64,000 nucleotides of DNA, from assembly GCF_000617845.2 (NCBI RefSeq), contig NZ_DF820425.1, positions 1,495,690 through 1,559,689 on the forward strand, in the 5' to 3' direction. This stretch comes from Bradyrhizobium sp. DOA9. GTDB taxonomy: Bacteria; Pseudomonadota; Alphaproteobacteria; Rhizobiales; Xanthobacteraceae. The position numbers were made by a program, and so were the translations under genes. Positions 1 to 8,139 of the stretch are shown piece by piece (within the stretch, counting starts at the first letter, position 1; each line of letters starts with the position of its first letter). Under the pieces are notes generated by a model, which saw nothing but the letters and a program-made list of their open reading frames with translations, was not told the DNA's origin and ran no database searches.

Positions 1-125
1 AATTTCGCGTTCTCGGCGCGCACCAGCACGTTGCCGAGGATCGGGATCGTGTTGCGGCGCTCGACCACGCGGTGGACATGGCCCAGCGACTTCAGCAATT
101 GCGCGCGTTCGACCGTAACCTTCAT
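1..125 (-). CDS. dnaN: DNA polymerase III beta clamp, N-terminal fragment
   Basis: Only the first 41 codons are inside the window; the gene runs off the left edge. The translated start (MKVTVERAQLLKSLGHV, then RRNTIPILGNVLVRA) is the conserved first domain of the sliding clamp, which encircles DNA and tethers replicative and repair polymerases. It lies downstream of dnaA on the same strand, the usual dnaA-dnaN order, but a hairpin terminator separates the two, so dnaN may have its own promoter in the 270-bp gap. That gap (126-395) otherwise shows no coding content. Confidence 0.93.
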   Translation of the reverse strand, partial: MKVTVERAQLLKSLGHVHRVVERRNTIPILGNVLVRAENAK

Positions 126-332
126 TGCACTACTCGCCCGATCCCCAAGAAGACATCACGTTGAAGAAGCCGGGCGGTGGAAAAACCCGCCGCGACACCG
201 ATGACACCCCGGCCGGCCGGGTCGTCCAACCGATATGACCAAAGCCGCCAGGGTCGCGCAAGGTGGCTCGGATGGCCACGGGATTCAAGAGATCGGGGGC
301 TAGTTCCGCAGGATTCCCACGATTTACCGCCC

Positions 333-370
333 AAACGAAAACCGCCGCCCAGCGAGGCCGGGACGGCGGC
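333..370 (-). terminator. Rho-independent terminator after dnaA
   Basis: Read on the minus strand, a GC-rich stem (CCGCCGTCCC pairing imperfectly with GGGCGGCGG) is followed by TTTTCGTTT, about 25 bases past the dnaA stop codon. Position and orientation fit termination of dnaA mRNA before dnaN. Confidence 0.7.
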
Positions 371-395
371 AGGATGGCAGAAGCGGTATAGGCCT

Positions 396-1805
396 TTATT
401 CCTGAAGCTGGCGCTTCAGCGATTCCACTTCCTCGGACAGCGCGGTGTCCTTGGAGACCAGCGCCTCGATCTTGCGCACGGCGTGCAGCACCGTGGTGTG
501 GTCGCGTCCGCCGAAGCGGCGGCCGATCTCGGGCAGCGAGCGCAGGGTCAGCGTCTTGGCGAGATACATCGCCACCTGGCGCGGGCGCACCACGTTGGCG
601 GTGCGGCGCGAGGAGAGCAGGTCGGAGCGGCTGACATTATACTGCCGTGCCACGACGCGCTGGATGTCCTCGATCTTGATCCGCTTGGGCTCCTGCGGCC
701 GCACCAGGTCGCGCACCTCGTGCTCGGCCATCTCCAGCGTCACCGGCCGGTTGTTGAGTTTCGAGTGAGCAAGAAGCCGGTTGATCGCGCCTTCGAGGTC
801 GCGCCCGTTATGGGTAATGGTCCGCGCCAGATAATGCAGCACCTCCTCGGGCACCTCGAACGTGGCGTGATGGGCGCGGGCCGCCGCGACGCGCGACTTC
901 AGGATGCCGTGGCGCAGCTCCTCGCCGAGCGATCCCATCTCGACCACGAGGCCGCCGGCAAGCCGCGAGCGCACGCGATCGTCGAGGCTTTCGAGATCGG
1001 ACGGCGGACGGTCGGCCGCGATCACGACCTGACGGCCGGCGTCGATCAGCGCGTTCAGCGTGTGGCAGAACTCGGCCTGCGTCGACTTGCCCTGCAGGAA
1101 CTGGAGGTCGTCGATGACGAGCACGTCGATGCCGCGCAGCGCTTCCTTGAAGGCCAGCGCCGTCTGCGTCTTCAGTGCGGCGACGAAGCCGTACATGAAC
1201 TTTTCTGCCGTGAGATACAGCACCTTGCGCTCGTTGCCGGAATTGCCGGCCCAGGTCACCGCCTGCAACAGATGCGTCTTGCCGAGGCCGACACCGGCAT
1301 GGATGTAGAGCGGGTTGAACATCACGGGGTCGCCGCGACGCCCTTCGGCGACCTGGCGCGCGGCCGCATGGGCCAGCGTGTTGGAGCGGCCGACGACGAA
1401 GCTCGCGAAAGTCAGGCGCGGATCGAGCGGCGAGCCGCCGAGCGCGTCGTGATTGGCCGAGACCGGCGCGGTCGCGGTCGAGCGCAATTCCGGCGTCGGC
1501 GCACGGCGCGCCTCGACCGGCGCGGGCGCTTCCTTCGGCTGCGCCGAGGGGCGCACGGCGGACCGCACCGTGAGGTCGATGCGATGCACTTCCGGCATCT
1601 CGGCCTGCCAGCACGACAGCACGCGCTCGGCATAATGGGCCTGGATCCAGCTCTTCAGGAACCGCGTCGGCACCGAGAGACGCACGCTCTCGTCCTGAAC
1701 GTCTTCGAGATCCATGCGCGCAAACCAGCTTGTGTAGACGTCCTCGCCAACGCTCGAGCGCAGCCGACCCTTCACGCGTGACCAGCGATCCTGTTCCATT
1801 GTCAT
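396..1805 (-). CDS. dnaA: Chromosomal replication initiator DnaA
   Basis: AAA+ ATPase that binds DnaA boxes, melts the origin and loads the DnaB helicase. The protein is 469 aa from [15 protein letters not shown]. Domain I (about 1-85) is followed by an Ala/Pro-rich linker. The AAA+ core has Walker [12 protein letters not shown] and Walker [10 protein letters not shown], and the C-terminal domain IV carries the DnaA signature ([16 protein letters not shown]). The frame stays open 36 codons upstream, but the start at 1805 (or the ATG at 1799) matches the family N-terminus; the upstream codons look like non-coding leader. It is transcribed away from a 1.27 kb gap and ends at a hairpin terminator. 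Confidence 0.97.
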   Translation of the reverse strand: MTMEQDRWSRVKGRLRSSVGEDVYTSWFARMDLEDVQDESVRLSVPTRFLKSWIQAHYAERVLSCWQAEMPEVHRIDLTVRSAVRPSAQPKEAPAPVEARRAPTPELRSTATAPVSANHDALGGSPLDPRLTFASFVVGRSNTLAHAAARQVAEGRRGDPVMFNPLYIHAGVGLGKTHLLQAVTWAGNSGNERKVLYLTAEKFMYGFVAALKTQTALAFKEALRGIDVLVIDDLQFLQGKSTQAEFCHTLNALIDAGRQVVIAADRPPSDLESLDDRVRSRLAGGLVVEMGSLGEELRHGILKSRVAAARAHHATFEVPEEVLHYLARTITHNGRDLEGAINRLLAHSKLNNRPVTLEMAEHEVRDLVRPQEPKRIKIEDIQRVVARQYNVSRSDLLSSRRTANVVRPRQVAMYLAKTLTLRSLPEIGRRFGGRDHTTVLHAVRKIEALVSKDTALSEEVESLKRQLQE

Positions 1806-2503
1806 CGTCAGAAAACTTCTCTTGAGAGATATAGTTGCGTTGTGAGCGCCATGCAGGGTTCCTGCCACGGTCCCTGACGTGGCGCGACCTCGAGCGAGTC
1901 CATCATCGGGCATGCATCGACCGTTCGGCGCGAACGCCGCGGGTCAGATCAGCGATGTCGAAGATGGATTGGTCGCGAGGTCAGCGCGTACTCGGCGCTC
2001 CGTCACACGCGGGAGGCTGGAGATCGGACGGGGCTGAAACGGGATCGTTGGAAAAGGAAACGTGCTGCAATACCGCGTTGAGTCCGTAAGACATGATACC
2101 TCCCCATCCTGCCGTGATCGCTCACGACAAGGTCCTGCGTGTCCTGAAGACAACCGCGCCGTACTCCTGTCGCGGATGTCTGCCCAAATGTACTAGTCGT
2201 CCGTTCGACTTCGCCACCTTGCGCGCCGGGGTAGCTTTGCGATGTCTCTCATATGCGTCCGTCGCGCGTAGATGCGCTCGGCGCGAGCAGGAAATATCCC
2301 GCTTGGAAACATTCAGACAAAGAGCTACCGTTCCCACATTGCTGTGGGTTTTGCACCGACATCACTTGTTGAAGCGTCGCCTACGTGCACACCGCCGCCG
2401 ATTTGCACGCTCGCCCCGTTTCCTAAACCGCGCTGGTCTGAAGATCGTGGGCGCCGCTGACTGGGTTAAGGAATACACTATGCGGAAAGACTCGCAACGA
2501 AAT

Positions 2504-2661
2504 TGATTCACAGTTGAGCCGTCAAAAAACTTGACCTCGGTTAACGTCGCACAGGAGTTGTTCACAGGCCGCGAAGCAAGTTTTTGAATCCGTGCACAGA
2601 ATCGAGAAGGCCACGCGTCATGTGACAATTCTCGTTCAGCGCCAAATTTTTTTTATAATTT
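2504..2661. other. Candidate oriC core: DnaA-box-like cluster plus AT-rich tract
   Basis: TGATTCACA (2504), TTGTTCACA (2558) and CCGTGCACA (2590) resemble the DnaA box TTATCCACA. The first two differ from it at two positions, and the third is weaker but keeps the CACA core. All are on the same strand, and a 16-17 bp nearly pure A/T stretch at 2644-2661 could be an unwinding element. The position next to dnaA supports the idea. Against it, the boxes are imperfect and many alphaproteobacteria initiate near hemE instead. Confidence 0.4.
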
Positions 2662-2713
2662 CGTCATGCGCCCGACGTGCGGGCGAATTTTCCAAATGCT
2701 TGTCGCTGCTATG

Positions 2714-2731
2714 TCGATAAGTGATTATCGA
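2714..2731. repeat. Inverted repeat in the dnaA-rpsT gap
   Basis: TCGATAA-GTGA-TTATCGA: perfect 7-bp arms around a 4-base loop, about 50 bp beyond the A/T tract. No T-run follows, so a protein-binding site is more likely than a terminator. Confidence 0.55.
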
Positions 2732-2994
2732 GTCATCGCTTTTCGAGACTCGTTTTGCAGGGTAACTCCACGCTCGCACGCGTTCCGGTGAATCTACGGT
2801 GTGCAGAACTCTCGTCGGCCACCGATTCAATTCGCGCCCGCCTCGCAGGGGTTTTTTGCAACGCAGTGAAGCTTCCTCTGTTGCAGAACACGGGCAGGTA
2901 GAACTACGGAATGAAGACTGACGCAGACGATGTCAATCGTCCAAGCCACGCGTGAGCTCCGCGGCATTGCTTGCGTCAACATGACAGCCAACGA

Positions 2995-3021
2995 AAAAGC
3001 CCGGCGCGAGGCCGGGCTTTT
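2995..3021 (-). terminator. Rho-independent terminator of rpsT
   Basis: The perfect stem GCCCGGC-GCGAG-GCCGGGC is flanked by AAAA and TTTT, so it can act in both directions. It lies 56 bases past the rpsT stop on the minus strand. Confidence 0.85.
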
Positions 3022-3076
3022 GATGCGCTGACCGGATCGACCGATCAGACGGTGTCGCTGAGATTACTTCGCAAGA

Positions 3077-3343
3077 CTACTTCGCGAGCTTGGCGATCTG
3101 CGCGGTGAGGCGCGAGACTTTGCGGCTGGCGTTGTTCTTGTGAATGATATTGCGCTGGGCGGCGCGCATCAGGGCGGGCTCGGCAGTCGCGAGTGCCTTC
3201 ACGGCAGCGGCGCGATCGCCGCTCTTGATGGCTTCCTCGACAGTGCGCACGGCGCCACGCATCTGGGTGCGGCGCGACTTGTTGACGGCGGTGCGGCGGG
3301 CGATCTTGCGCGTCGCTTTCTTGGCGGAAGTGGTATTGGCCAT
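3077..3343 (-). CDS. rpsT: Small ribosomal subunit protein bS20
   Basis: An 88-aa, very Lys/Arg/Ala-rich protein ([20 protein letters not shown], ending [10 protein letters not shown]) that binds 16S rRNA early in 30S assembly. Length and both ends match bS20. The ATG at 3343 is preceded by AAAGGAC, a suitable ribosome-binding site; the longer frame upstream is leader. It is monocistronic, with a strong promoter about 250 bp upstream and a terminator downstream. The neighbourhood dnaA-rpsT is typical of Rhizobiales, although the mutM gene often found between them is absent here. Confidence 0.97.
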   Translation of the reverse strand: MANTTSAKKATRKIARRTAVNKSRRTQMRGAVRTVEEAIKSGDRAAAVKALATAEPALMRAAQRNIIHKNNASRKVSRLTAQIAKLAK

Positions 3344-3766
3344 GGTCTCAATGTCCTTTGCGGGTACCGGTCGCGTCTTGGTCGGGTAGCGCCGGCTTGC
3401 TTGACCGCGTAATCGACGCTCGGATTTAGGGTGTTCGGTTGCTGGCCGTTCCCGGAACATGAGCGACCGCCTTGCGGCTGTCTCTGAGGCTCCAAGGTGT
3501 CTTCAAGCTCGGATGAGTCCTGAAGCCCAGGGTGCCTGCAACTGCTCAAAGAACAGCGGCGGCGGGATTGCGCCCACCGCCAGTTGGCGCCCTTATAGAG
3601 AGGGTCTTTCGCACCGTCAACGCTTTCGGGGGGCCGGAAAGTCGCCCGTGGCGGCCCGGATGAGTGCCCTAACGCCCTGAAGAGGTTGAATTTCTGCCGG
3701 CGCCCGGGTATTGGCTGGCATCGTTCCGAAAAGGTCGCCCGGTCGGGCGGCCATCGCAGGTGAGGC
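3344..3766. other. rpsT promoter and long 5' leader; no gene
   Basis: 423 bp between the divergent rpsT and the membrane-protein gene. It holds the rpsT promoter (3592-3620) and about 240 nt of transcribed leader. No coding frame with convincing composition was seen. Confidence 0.6.
3592..3620 (-). promoter_or_regulatory. Sigma70-type promoter of rpsT
   Basis: On the minus strand, TTGACG, a 17-base spacer and TATAAG: close to consensus for housekeeping promoters. Transcription should begin near 3585, leaving a leader of roughly 240 nt before the rpsT ATG. Confidence 0.75.
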
Positions 3767-4084
3767 ATGATCCGCGGCTTTTTCCGACTGATTGGGCTGT
3801 TGCTGCTCGCCGGTGGGTTCATCTTCATGGTCTATGACGGCGCCCGCTGGGTGGCCGACCAGACCCTCAAATTCACCCGCTTCGGCCAGTTCTGGAACGA
3901 CATCAATCAGGCCAGCCAATCGGCCTTCCGCACCTGGGTCGAAGCCAAGGCGCCCTGGCTCTGGACCTCGGTGATCCGCCTGGTGCTGGAGCAGCCGGTC
4001 TTCGCCGTCCTCGGCATTCTGGGCATCCTGCTGATGATCCTGTTCCGGCCGCGGAAACCGCTGATCGGCTATTCTCGGGATTGA
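3767..4084 (+). CDS. Small membrane protein of unknown function
   Basis: A 105-aa protein not recognised as a named family. An N-terminal hydrophobic segment (about 5-22, LIGLLLLAGGFIFMVYDG) and a C-terminal one (about 76-94, PVFAVLGILGILLMILF) flank a Trp-rich amphipathic middle, so it probably crosses the membrane twice. The C-terminus is basic (RPRKPL). The start ATG follows GGTGAGGC, a reasonable ribosome-binding site. It is divergent from rpsT and lies upstream of a polysaccharide-export gene without obvious coupling. Confidence 0.75.
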   Translation: MIRGFFRLIGLLLLAGGFIFMVYDGARWVADQTLKFTRFGQFWNDINQASQSAFRTWVEAKAPWLWTSVIRLVLEQPVFAVLGILGILLMILFRPRKPLIGYSRD

Positions 4085-4177
4085 GCTTTCAACTCTTCCG
4101 CGACCAAAGCACGATCGGGAAAAGTGCAATCGGTATCGGCGTGAGAGGGTAAGCTCGCCGCGAACGAGGTGTCGCTT

Positions 4178-4210
4178 ACCCTCCCCCTCCAGGCCCCTCC
4201 AGGGGAGGGT
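4178..4210. repeat. Remnant ends of the 161-bp inverted-repeat element
   Basis: ACCCTCCCCCTCCAGG followed directly by CCCTCCAGGGGAGGGT: both strands of the terminal repeat of the element at 7190-7350 joined without its middle. It lies just upstream of the polysaccharide-export gene. Confidence 0.6.
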
Positions 4211-4282
4211 GGCACCGTCATCGCCACTCAACGCTTTATTAACCATAACCGGTGCATCACTGCAGCTGTCTCGTTTCGAGGG

Positions 4283-5038
4283 ATGGGTCCGGTGCCGGTT
4301 GCACGCGCGTTTCGATGGTCGAACTTGGCGTCCTTGGCAGCGTCCGCCGCGCTCGCTTTGGGCGGTTGCATGCAGACCGCAACCCCCGTTGCGATGGTGC
4401 AGCCTCGTTCCGATCTCGACGCCATGGCCTACGGCCAGCCTTATAACGCGCCGCAGCCGGTCGTCGTCGCCAGCAACGGCGGCGGCGCCATCGCGGCGCT
4501 CAGCAATTCCTTTGCCGCTTCGCCCGCACCGATGCCGGTCGGCTACGCCGCGCCGATGGCGGTGCCGGTGCGCAATGGCGCCTCCTACCATCTCGACGCC
4601 GGCGACAAGCTTCGCGTCGTGGTCTATGGCCAGGAAGGTCTCACCAACAGCTATGCGATCGACGCCGGCGGCTCCATCACCATGCCGCTGATCGGCGCGG
4701 TGCCGGCCCGCGGCCGCACCACGGCTGGGCTGGCCGGCGAGATCGCCGCGCGCCTGCGCAACGGCTACATCCGCGAGCCTTCGGTGGCAGTCGAGATCGA
4801 GACCTATCGTCCGTTCTTCATCCTCGGCGAGGTCCTGGCGCCCGGCCAATATCCTTACGTGCCGAACATGACGGTCGAGAGCGCGGTCGCCATCGCCGGC
4901 GGCTTCTCGCCGCGCGCCAAGCGCGACGTCGTCACCGTCACGCACAGCGAGAACGGCGGCGCCATGCGCGCCGTGGTGCCGCTCGGCACGCCGCTCGCGC
5001 CCGGCGACACCGTGTTCGTCGGCGAGCGCTGGTTCTAG
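4283..5038 (+). CDS. Wza-type polysaccharide export lipoprotein
   Basis: A 251-aa protein with a lipoprotein signal: a hydrophobic stretch ending in ALGGC (Cys29), so it is probably anchored in the outer membrane. After a Ala/Pro-rich linker come the poly-export domain (about 100-170, YHLDAGDKLRVVVYGQ) and an SLBB-like domain (FFILGEVLAPGQYPYVPNMT). The family forms the periplasmic/outer-membrane channel for exopolysaccharide or capsule, normally with a Wzc-type partner, which is not seen here. The start at 4283 is chosen because it puts the lipobox at the right distance; the in-frame codons upstream run into repeat DNA. It is shorter than E. coli Wza (about 380 aa). Confidence 0.88.
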   Translation: MGPVPVARAFRWSNLASLAASAALALGGCMQTATPVAMVQPRSDLDAMAYGQPYNAPQPVVVASNGGGAIAALSNSFAASPAPMPVGYAAPMAVPVRNGASYHLDAGDKLRVVVYGQEGLTNSYAIDAGGSITMPLIGAVPARGRTTAGLAGEIAARLRNGYIREPSVAVEIETYRPFFILGEVLAPGQYPYVPNMTVESAVAIAGGFSPRAKRDVVTVTHSENGGAMRAVVPLGTPLAPGDTVFVGERWF

Positions 5039-5060
5039 ATCCCAGCCCGACTCTCTCCTC

Positions 5061-5165
5061 CGTCATTCCGGGGCGCGCATAGCGCGAACCCGGAATCCAT
5101 TTCTCCACCACCTCTGACGCACGATGGATTCCGGGCCTGCGCCTGTCGGCGCATCCCGGAATGAC
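5061..5165. repeat. Palindromic intergenic repeat (GTCATTCCGG...CCGGAATGAC)
   Basis: A 105-bp element whose ends (CGTCATTCCGGG and CCCGGAATGAC) are inverted copies, with inner inverted arms CCGGAATCCAT / ATGGATTCCGG and small GC hairpins between them. It lies between convergent genes. A right-end fragment of the same kind appears at 56682-56710. Confidence 0.75.
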
Positions 5166-5185
5166 AGCGGACAGACGTCCGCACC

Positions 5186-5857
5186 CTATTTCAAATGCGT
5201 CGCGAAGAACGCCATGCTGCGCGGCCAGGCGATGTCGGCGCTGGCCTTGTCGTAGCTGGCGCGCTCGTCGCAATGGAAGCCATGCTGGGCGCCCGGATAG
5301 ATGTGGACTTCGACCTCGGGCCGCTTGGCCTTGATGGTCTCGACGTCGGTGAGTGGAATGCCGGCATCCTTCTCGCCGAAATGCAGCTGGGTCGGCACCT
5401 TCGGCGTCTCGTCGGCAAAGCGCACCACCGCGCCGCCGTAATAGCCGATCGCGGCCTTCAGGCCGGTCAATCGCGTCGCCGCGACGAACGCGATGCTGCC
5501 CCCCAGGCAAAAGCCGATGATACCTACGGGCCCGATGCCCTTCACAGCATCGATCGCGGCCTGCGTGTCGCGCAGCATCGCCGCCCAATCGGGATTGGCC
5601 ACGAATTTGCGCGCCTCCGCGATCTCGTCGGGCGAATAGCCCGACTGGAAGTTCGGCGCGGTGCGGTCGAAGATCGACGGCGCGATCGCGACATAACCTT
5701 CCCCGGCAAGGCGGTCGCAGACCGAGCGGATGTGGTGATTGACTCCAAAAATCTCCTGGATCACCACCACCGCGCCCTTCGGCGTGCCGGCGGGATCGGC
5801 GCGATAGGCGCCGAGCTGGAAATTGTCCGAGGCCGTCAGCTTGATGTCTTGTCCCAC
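5186..5857 (-). CDS. Dienelactone hydrolase family protein
   Basis: A 223-aa alpha/beta hydrolase with the family's Cys-Asp-His triad: Cys117 in GFCLGGS, Asp164 in GEKDAG and His192 in GAQHGF, plus the conserved QEIFG segment near residue 35. Relatives hydrolyse dienelactones in chloroaromatic breakdown or act on other lactones/esters; the substrate here cannot be told. It should be cytoplasmic, as no signal is seen. The GTG at 5857 is taken as start because AAGGAC precedes it and upstream sequence is repeat DNA (5914-5998). It stands alone. Confidence 0.9.
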   Translation of the reverse strand: MGQDIKLTASDNFQLGAYRADPAGTPKGAVVVIQEIFGVNHHIRSVCDRLAGEGYVAIAPSIFDRTAPNFQSGYSPDEIAEARKFVANPDWAAMLRDTQAAIDAVKGIGPVGIIGFCLGGSIAFVAATRLTGLKAAIGYYGGAVVRFADETPKVPTQLHFGEKDAGIPLTDVETIKAKRPEVEVHIYPGAQHGFHCDERASYDKASADIAWPRSMAFFATHLK

Positions 5858-5913
5858 GCGGGTTGTCCTTCTTGGTTGGTATTTGATCCGAGGTCGCGTT
5901 CGTTTCACGCGCT

Positions 5914-5998
5914 CGTCATGCCCGGGCTTGTCCCGGGCATCCACGTCTTGTCTCAGCGCGAGAGAACGTGGATGGCCAGGACAAGCCCGGCCATGACG
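5914..5998. repeat. Palindromic repeat, GTCATGCCCGGGC family, copy 1
   Basis: An 85-bp element beginning CGTCATGCCCGGGCTTGTC and ending with GCCCGGCCATGACG, with inner inverted arms around ACGT. A second copy lies at 10506-10592. It occupies the gap upstream of the dienelactone hydrolase gene. Confidence 0.8.
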
Positions 5999-6022
5999 AT
6001 CCGGAAATATCGGCGCTCAACA

Positions 6023-6358
6023 CTACTCCCACATCCAGTTCTCGCCGTAATCCTCCTTCCATCCTGCCAGCCGTCCATGACGGAATTGCAGGAACAAGCG
6101 GTGGCGATAGGGGATCAGGCCGCTGCCGCCGATGTTGCGAAGCGCGAGATAGATCTCGTGGCCGGGGCGTCCCCGCACATATTGCAGCTTCTGCCCGAGC
6201 GCGCGTGCGGTCTGATCGGCATCCATGCCGAAGGCGAGGGGAACGTTGTTGGAGAGGGTGTTGACGAAGGGCTGGCGCGGCGGCACGGCGCCGATCGGCT
6301 CGGCCTGCGCAGACAGCGACAGCAGCATCGTGCCTGCAGCCAGCATCATCAGCTTCAT
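6023..6358 (-). CDS. Small secreted protein of unknown function
   Basis: A 111-aa protein with a classical signal peptide (MKLMMLAAGTMLLSLSAQAE, probable cut after AQA). The mature part is about 90 aa with no Cys, ends in ENWMWE and is probably periplasmic. Family not recognised. Two ATGs are possible: the first (6364) sits only 2 nt after GGAG and the second (6358) 8 nt after it, so the second is preferred. It lies just downstream of the alpha/beta hydrolase gene on the same strand (23-bp gap) and may be cotranscribed. Confidence 0.75.
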   Translation of the reverse strand: MKLMMLAAGTMLLSLSAQAEPIGAVPPRQPFVNTLSNNVPLAFGMDADQTARALGQKLQYVRGRPGHEIYLALRNIGGSGLIPYRHRLFLQFRHGRLAGWKEDYGENWMWE

Positions 6359-6381
6359 CGCCATGTCTCCACTTGGTCGGC

Positions 6382-7146
6382 CTATGCCGGCAAGTTCTTC
6401 AGGAAAGGCACGATCGCGTCAACAAAAGCCTGGGGCTGATCGATGTTGACGGCGTGTCCGGCCGCGGGGATCACGACCTTTTGTGCGCCGGGGATTTTGG
6501 CGGCCATGTAGTCGGACGCCGCGAGGAACGGGGTGTCGTCGGCGCCGACCACGATCAGGCTGGGCACGCTGATGTCGGGCAACAGCTCCATCACGCGCGC
6601 ATCGCGCTGGGTCAGCATGCCGCGCGCGGCGAGCGCCAGCCCCCTGGCGTTGCGATGGCTGGCGGTGGCGCGCTCGCGCGTCGCCGATTTCAGCATATCG
6701 AGGCCTTCGCGGTCGAGCCGGTCGGCGGTGGCAAGCGCCCGCGCGTTCCAGGCCTCGCGCGCATCGTCCTTCCTGAAGCCGGGGCCGGTGTCGATGATCA
6801 GCAGCGCGCGGGCTCGGTTCGGATGTGCGCGATAGAATGCGAGCGACATGTAGCCGCCGAGCGAGAGCCCGCCGATGATGGCGCGCTTTGCGCCGACCGC
6901 ATCGAGGATCGCCGTCATGTCGCCGACCGTGAGCGCTTCGCTGTACGCGCCGGGATCATCGGGATAATCGGACTGGCCGTGTCCGCGCATGTCCCACAGG
7001 ATCAGCGTGTGGTCTCTTGCCAGCGCGTCGATCTGTCCATGCCACATCGCCGATGTCGAGGAATATCCGTGCGTGAGCAGCAGCGGCGGCCCGTTGCCAT
7101 GAACCTCGTAGTAGATCCCGACGCCGTCCCGATCGATCTTCGGCAT
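6382..7146 (-). CDS. Alpha/beta hydrolase
   Basis: A 254-aa enzyme with the alpha/beta hydrolase pattern: oxyanion region LLTHGYSS, nucleophile elbow GGLSLGG (Ser95) and C-terminal catalytic His231 in AAGHAVNID. Specific substrate unknown; similar proteins include 3-oxoadipate enol-lactonase-like and other small-ester hydrolases. No signal peptide, so cytoplasmic. The start at 7146 follows AAAGGTGGG. Codons further upstream run into the inverted-repeat element at 7190-7350 and are not part of the gene. Confidence 0.88.
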   Translation of the reverse strand: MPKIDRDGVGIYYEVHGNGPPLLLTHGYSSTSAMWHGQIDALARDHTLILWDMRGHGQSDYPDDPGAYSEALTVGDMTAILDAVGAKRAIIGGLSLGGYMSLAFYRAHPNRARALLIIDTGPGFRKDDAREAWNARALATADRLDREGLDMLKSATRERATASHRNARGLALAARGMLTQRDARVMELLPDISVPSLIVVGADDTPFLAASDYMAAKIPGAQKVVIPAAGHAVNIDQPQAFVDAIVPFLKNLPA

Positions 7147-7189
7147 TGTTTCCCACCTTTCTTTTCTCTTGCCGCTACCGCGGTGCTTC

Positions 7190-7350
7190 ACCCTCCCCTG
7201 GAGGGGGAGGGTCGGCACGTGATCGAGCGAAGCGAGATCACGTGACGGGGTGGGGTGACGGTCTCTCCTCATCCGACACTGCCCGAGGGGAGAGATCACC
7301 CCACCCCGCTCGCGCTACGCGCGATCGACCCTCCCCCTCCAGGGGAGGGT
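7190..7350. mobile_element. 161-bp MITE-like element with perfect 25-bp terminal inverted repeats
   Basis: The first 25 bp (7190-7214, beginning ACCCTCCCCTGG) are the exact reverse complement of the last 25 bp (7326-7350, ending CCAGGGGAGGGT). Inside are further hairpins, for example GATCGAGCGAAGCGAGATC. It encodes no protein. Such structure fits a miniature inverted-repeat element or a large palindromic repeat; no target-site duplication was identified. Confidence 0.75.
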
Positions 7351-7647
7351 AAGGTTCGCCGTTGGGTTCATTCTACTTCGCCGAGTTACCTCGAAGAAAC
7401 TGCCTGAATGCGATGGCACGCATGCCTGACGCACGTCGCTGTCGCGTTCAGTGGCTGCGTCGCCGCCTTTGGCGCGGCGCACAACGAGCGGGTGTGGCGA
7501 TCGTTCTTTCGACTCGTTCCAAATTGCATTTGCCTCTGGCCATGAACCCGATCATTCTCGCCGGCAAGGCTGACGCCGGCCCGGTGGGCGTCCGCCATTC
7601 AAGTTGCCGCCGTAAGCGGCTTCATGCACCGGCAGGGGAAGACGCCT
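7351..7647. other. Leader region upstream of the Mo/Fe-S oxidoreductase genes
   Basis: About 300 bp with no supported gene. It must hold the promoter of the following two-gene operon, but no consensus-like promoter could be picked out by eye. Confidence 0.4.
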
Positions 7648-8139
7648 ATGCCAACACTCACCATCAACGGGCGGAGTCTGTCCGTGGATGCGGCGAACGA
7701 CACGCCGCTCCTTTGGGCGATCCGCGAGCAATTGCAGATGACGGGCACCAAGTTCGGCTGCGGTGCCGGGCTGTGCGGTGCCTGCACCGTGCACGTGAAC
7801 GGCGAAGCCGTGCGCTCGTGCCAGACCATGCTCAGTGACGTCGCCGGCAAGAAGATCACCACCATCGAAGGTCTCTCCGCCAAGGGCGATCATCCCTTGC
7901 AGAAGGCCTGGATCGCCGAGCAGGTGCCGCAATGCGGCTATTGCCAGTCCGGCCAGATCATGCAGGCGGCTTCGCTGCTCGCGAAGAATCCCAATCCGAC
8001 CAAGGAAGAGGTGGTCGCGCATATGGACGGCAATCTCTGCCGCTGCATGACCTATTCGCGGATCCAGAAGGCGATCATGCGCGCCGCATCCGAGATGCGC
8101 ACGGCATCCGCCACCTCGAGCGAGCGGAGGCCCACATGA
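7648..8139 (+). CDS. (2Fe-2S) subunit of a molybdenum hydroxylase
   Basis: A 163-aa electron-transfer subunit of the xanthine-oxidase superfamily. The N-terminal ferredoxin-like cluster uses CGAGLCGAC plus a later Cys, and the C-terminal four-helix domain binds the second cluster (CGYCQSG and NLCRC). With the next gene it forms a two-subunit enzyme of the isoquinoline 1-oxidoreductase (IorAB) or aldehyde-dehydrogenase type, passing electrons to a membrane or cytochrome acceptor because no FAD subunit is encoded. Start chosen at 7648, 8 nt after GGGGAAG. Its stop codon overlaps the next start (ATGA). Confidence 0.92.
   Translation: MPTLTINGRSLSVDAANDTPLLWAIREQLQMTGTKFGCGAGLCGACTVHVNGEAVRSCQTMLSDVAGKKITTIEGLSAKGDHPLQKAWIAEQVPQCGYCQSGQIMQAASLLAKNPNPTKEEVVAHMDGNLCRCMTYSRIQKAIMRAASEMRTASATSSERRPT

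Larger units (their letters stand above)
1806..3076. other. 1.27 kb dnaA-rpsT gap; candidate replication origin and dnaA leader
   Basis: No convincing gene on either strand; the short open frames here lack protein-like composition. The gap contains the dnaA leader, an inverted repeat (CCCACA-N4-TGTGGG, 2333-2348), three same-orientation DnaA-box-like 9-mers (2504-2512, 2558-2566, 2590-2598), an A/T run at 2644-2661, an inverted repeat with 7-bp arms (2714-2731) and the rpsT terminator. The 2480-2780 part is clearly more AT-rich than its surroundings. Confidence 0.6.

Noticed and set aside
177..1781. 534-codon open frame opposite dnaA
   Set aside because: High-GC shadow of dnaA: His/Arg/Gly-rich with no recognisable domain, while the minus-strand frame is unmistakably DnaA.
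2093..2506. Open frames in the dnaA-rpsT gap
   Set aside because: Several overlap on both strands, with Arg/Cys-rich composition and no ribosome-binding site; the region looks regulatory.
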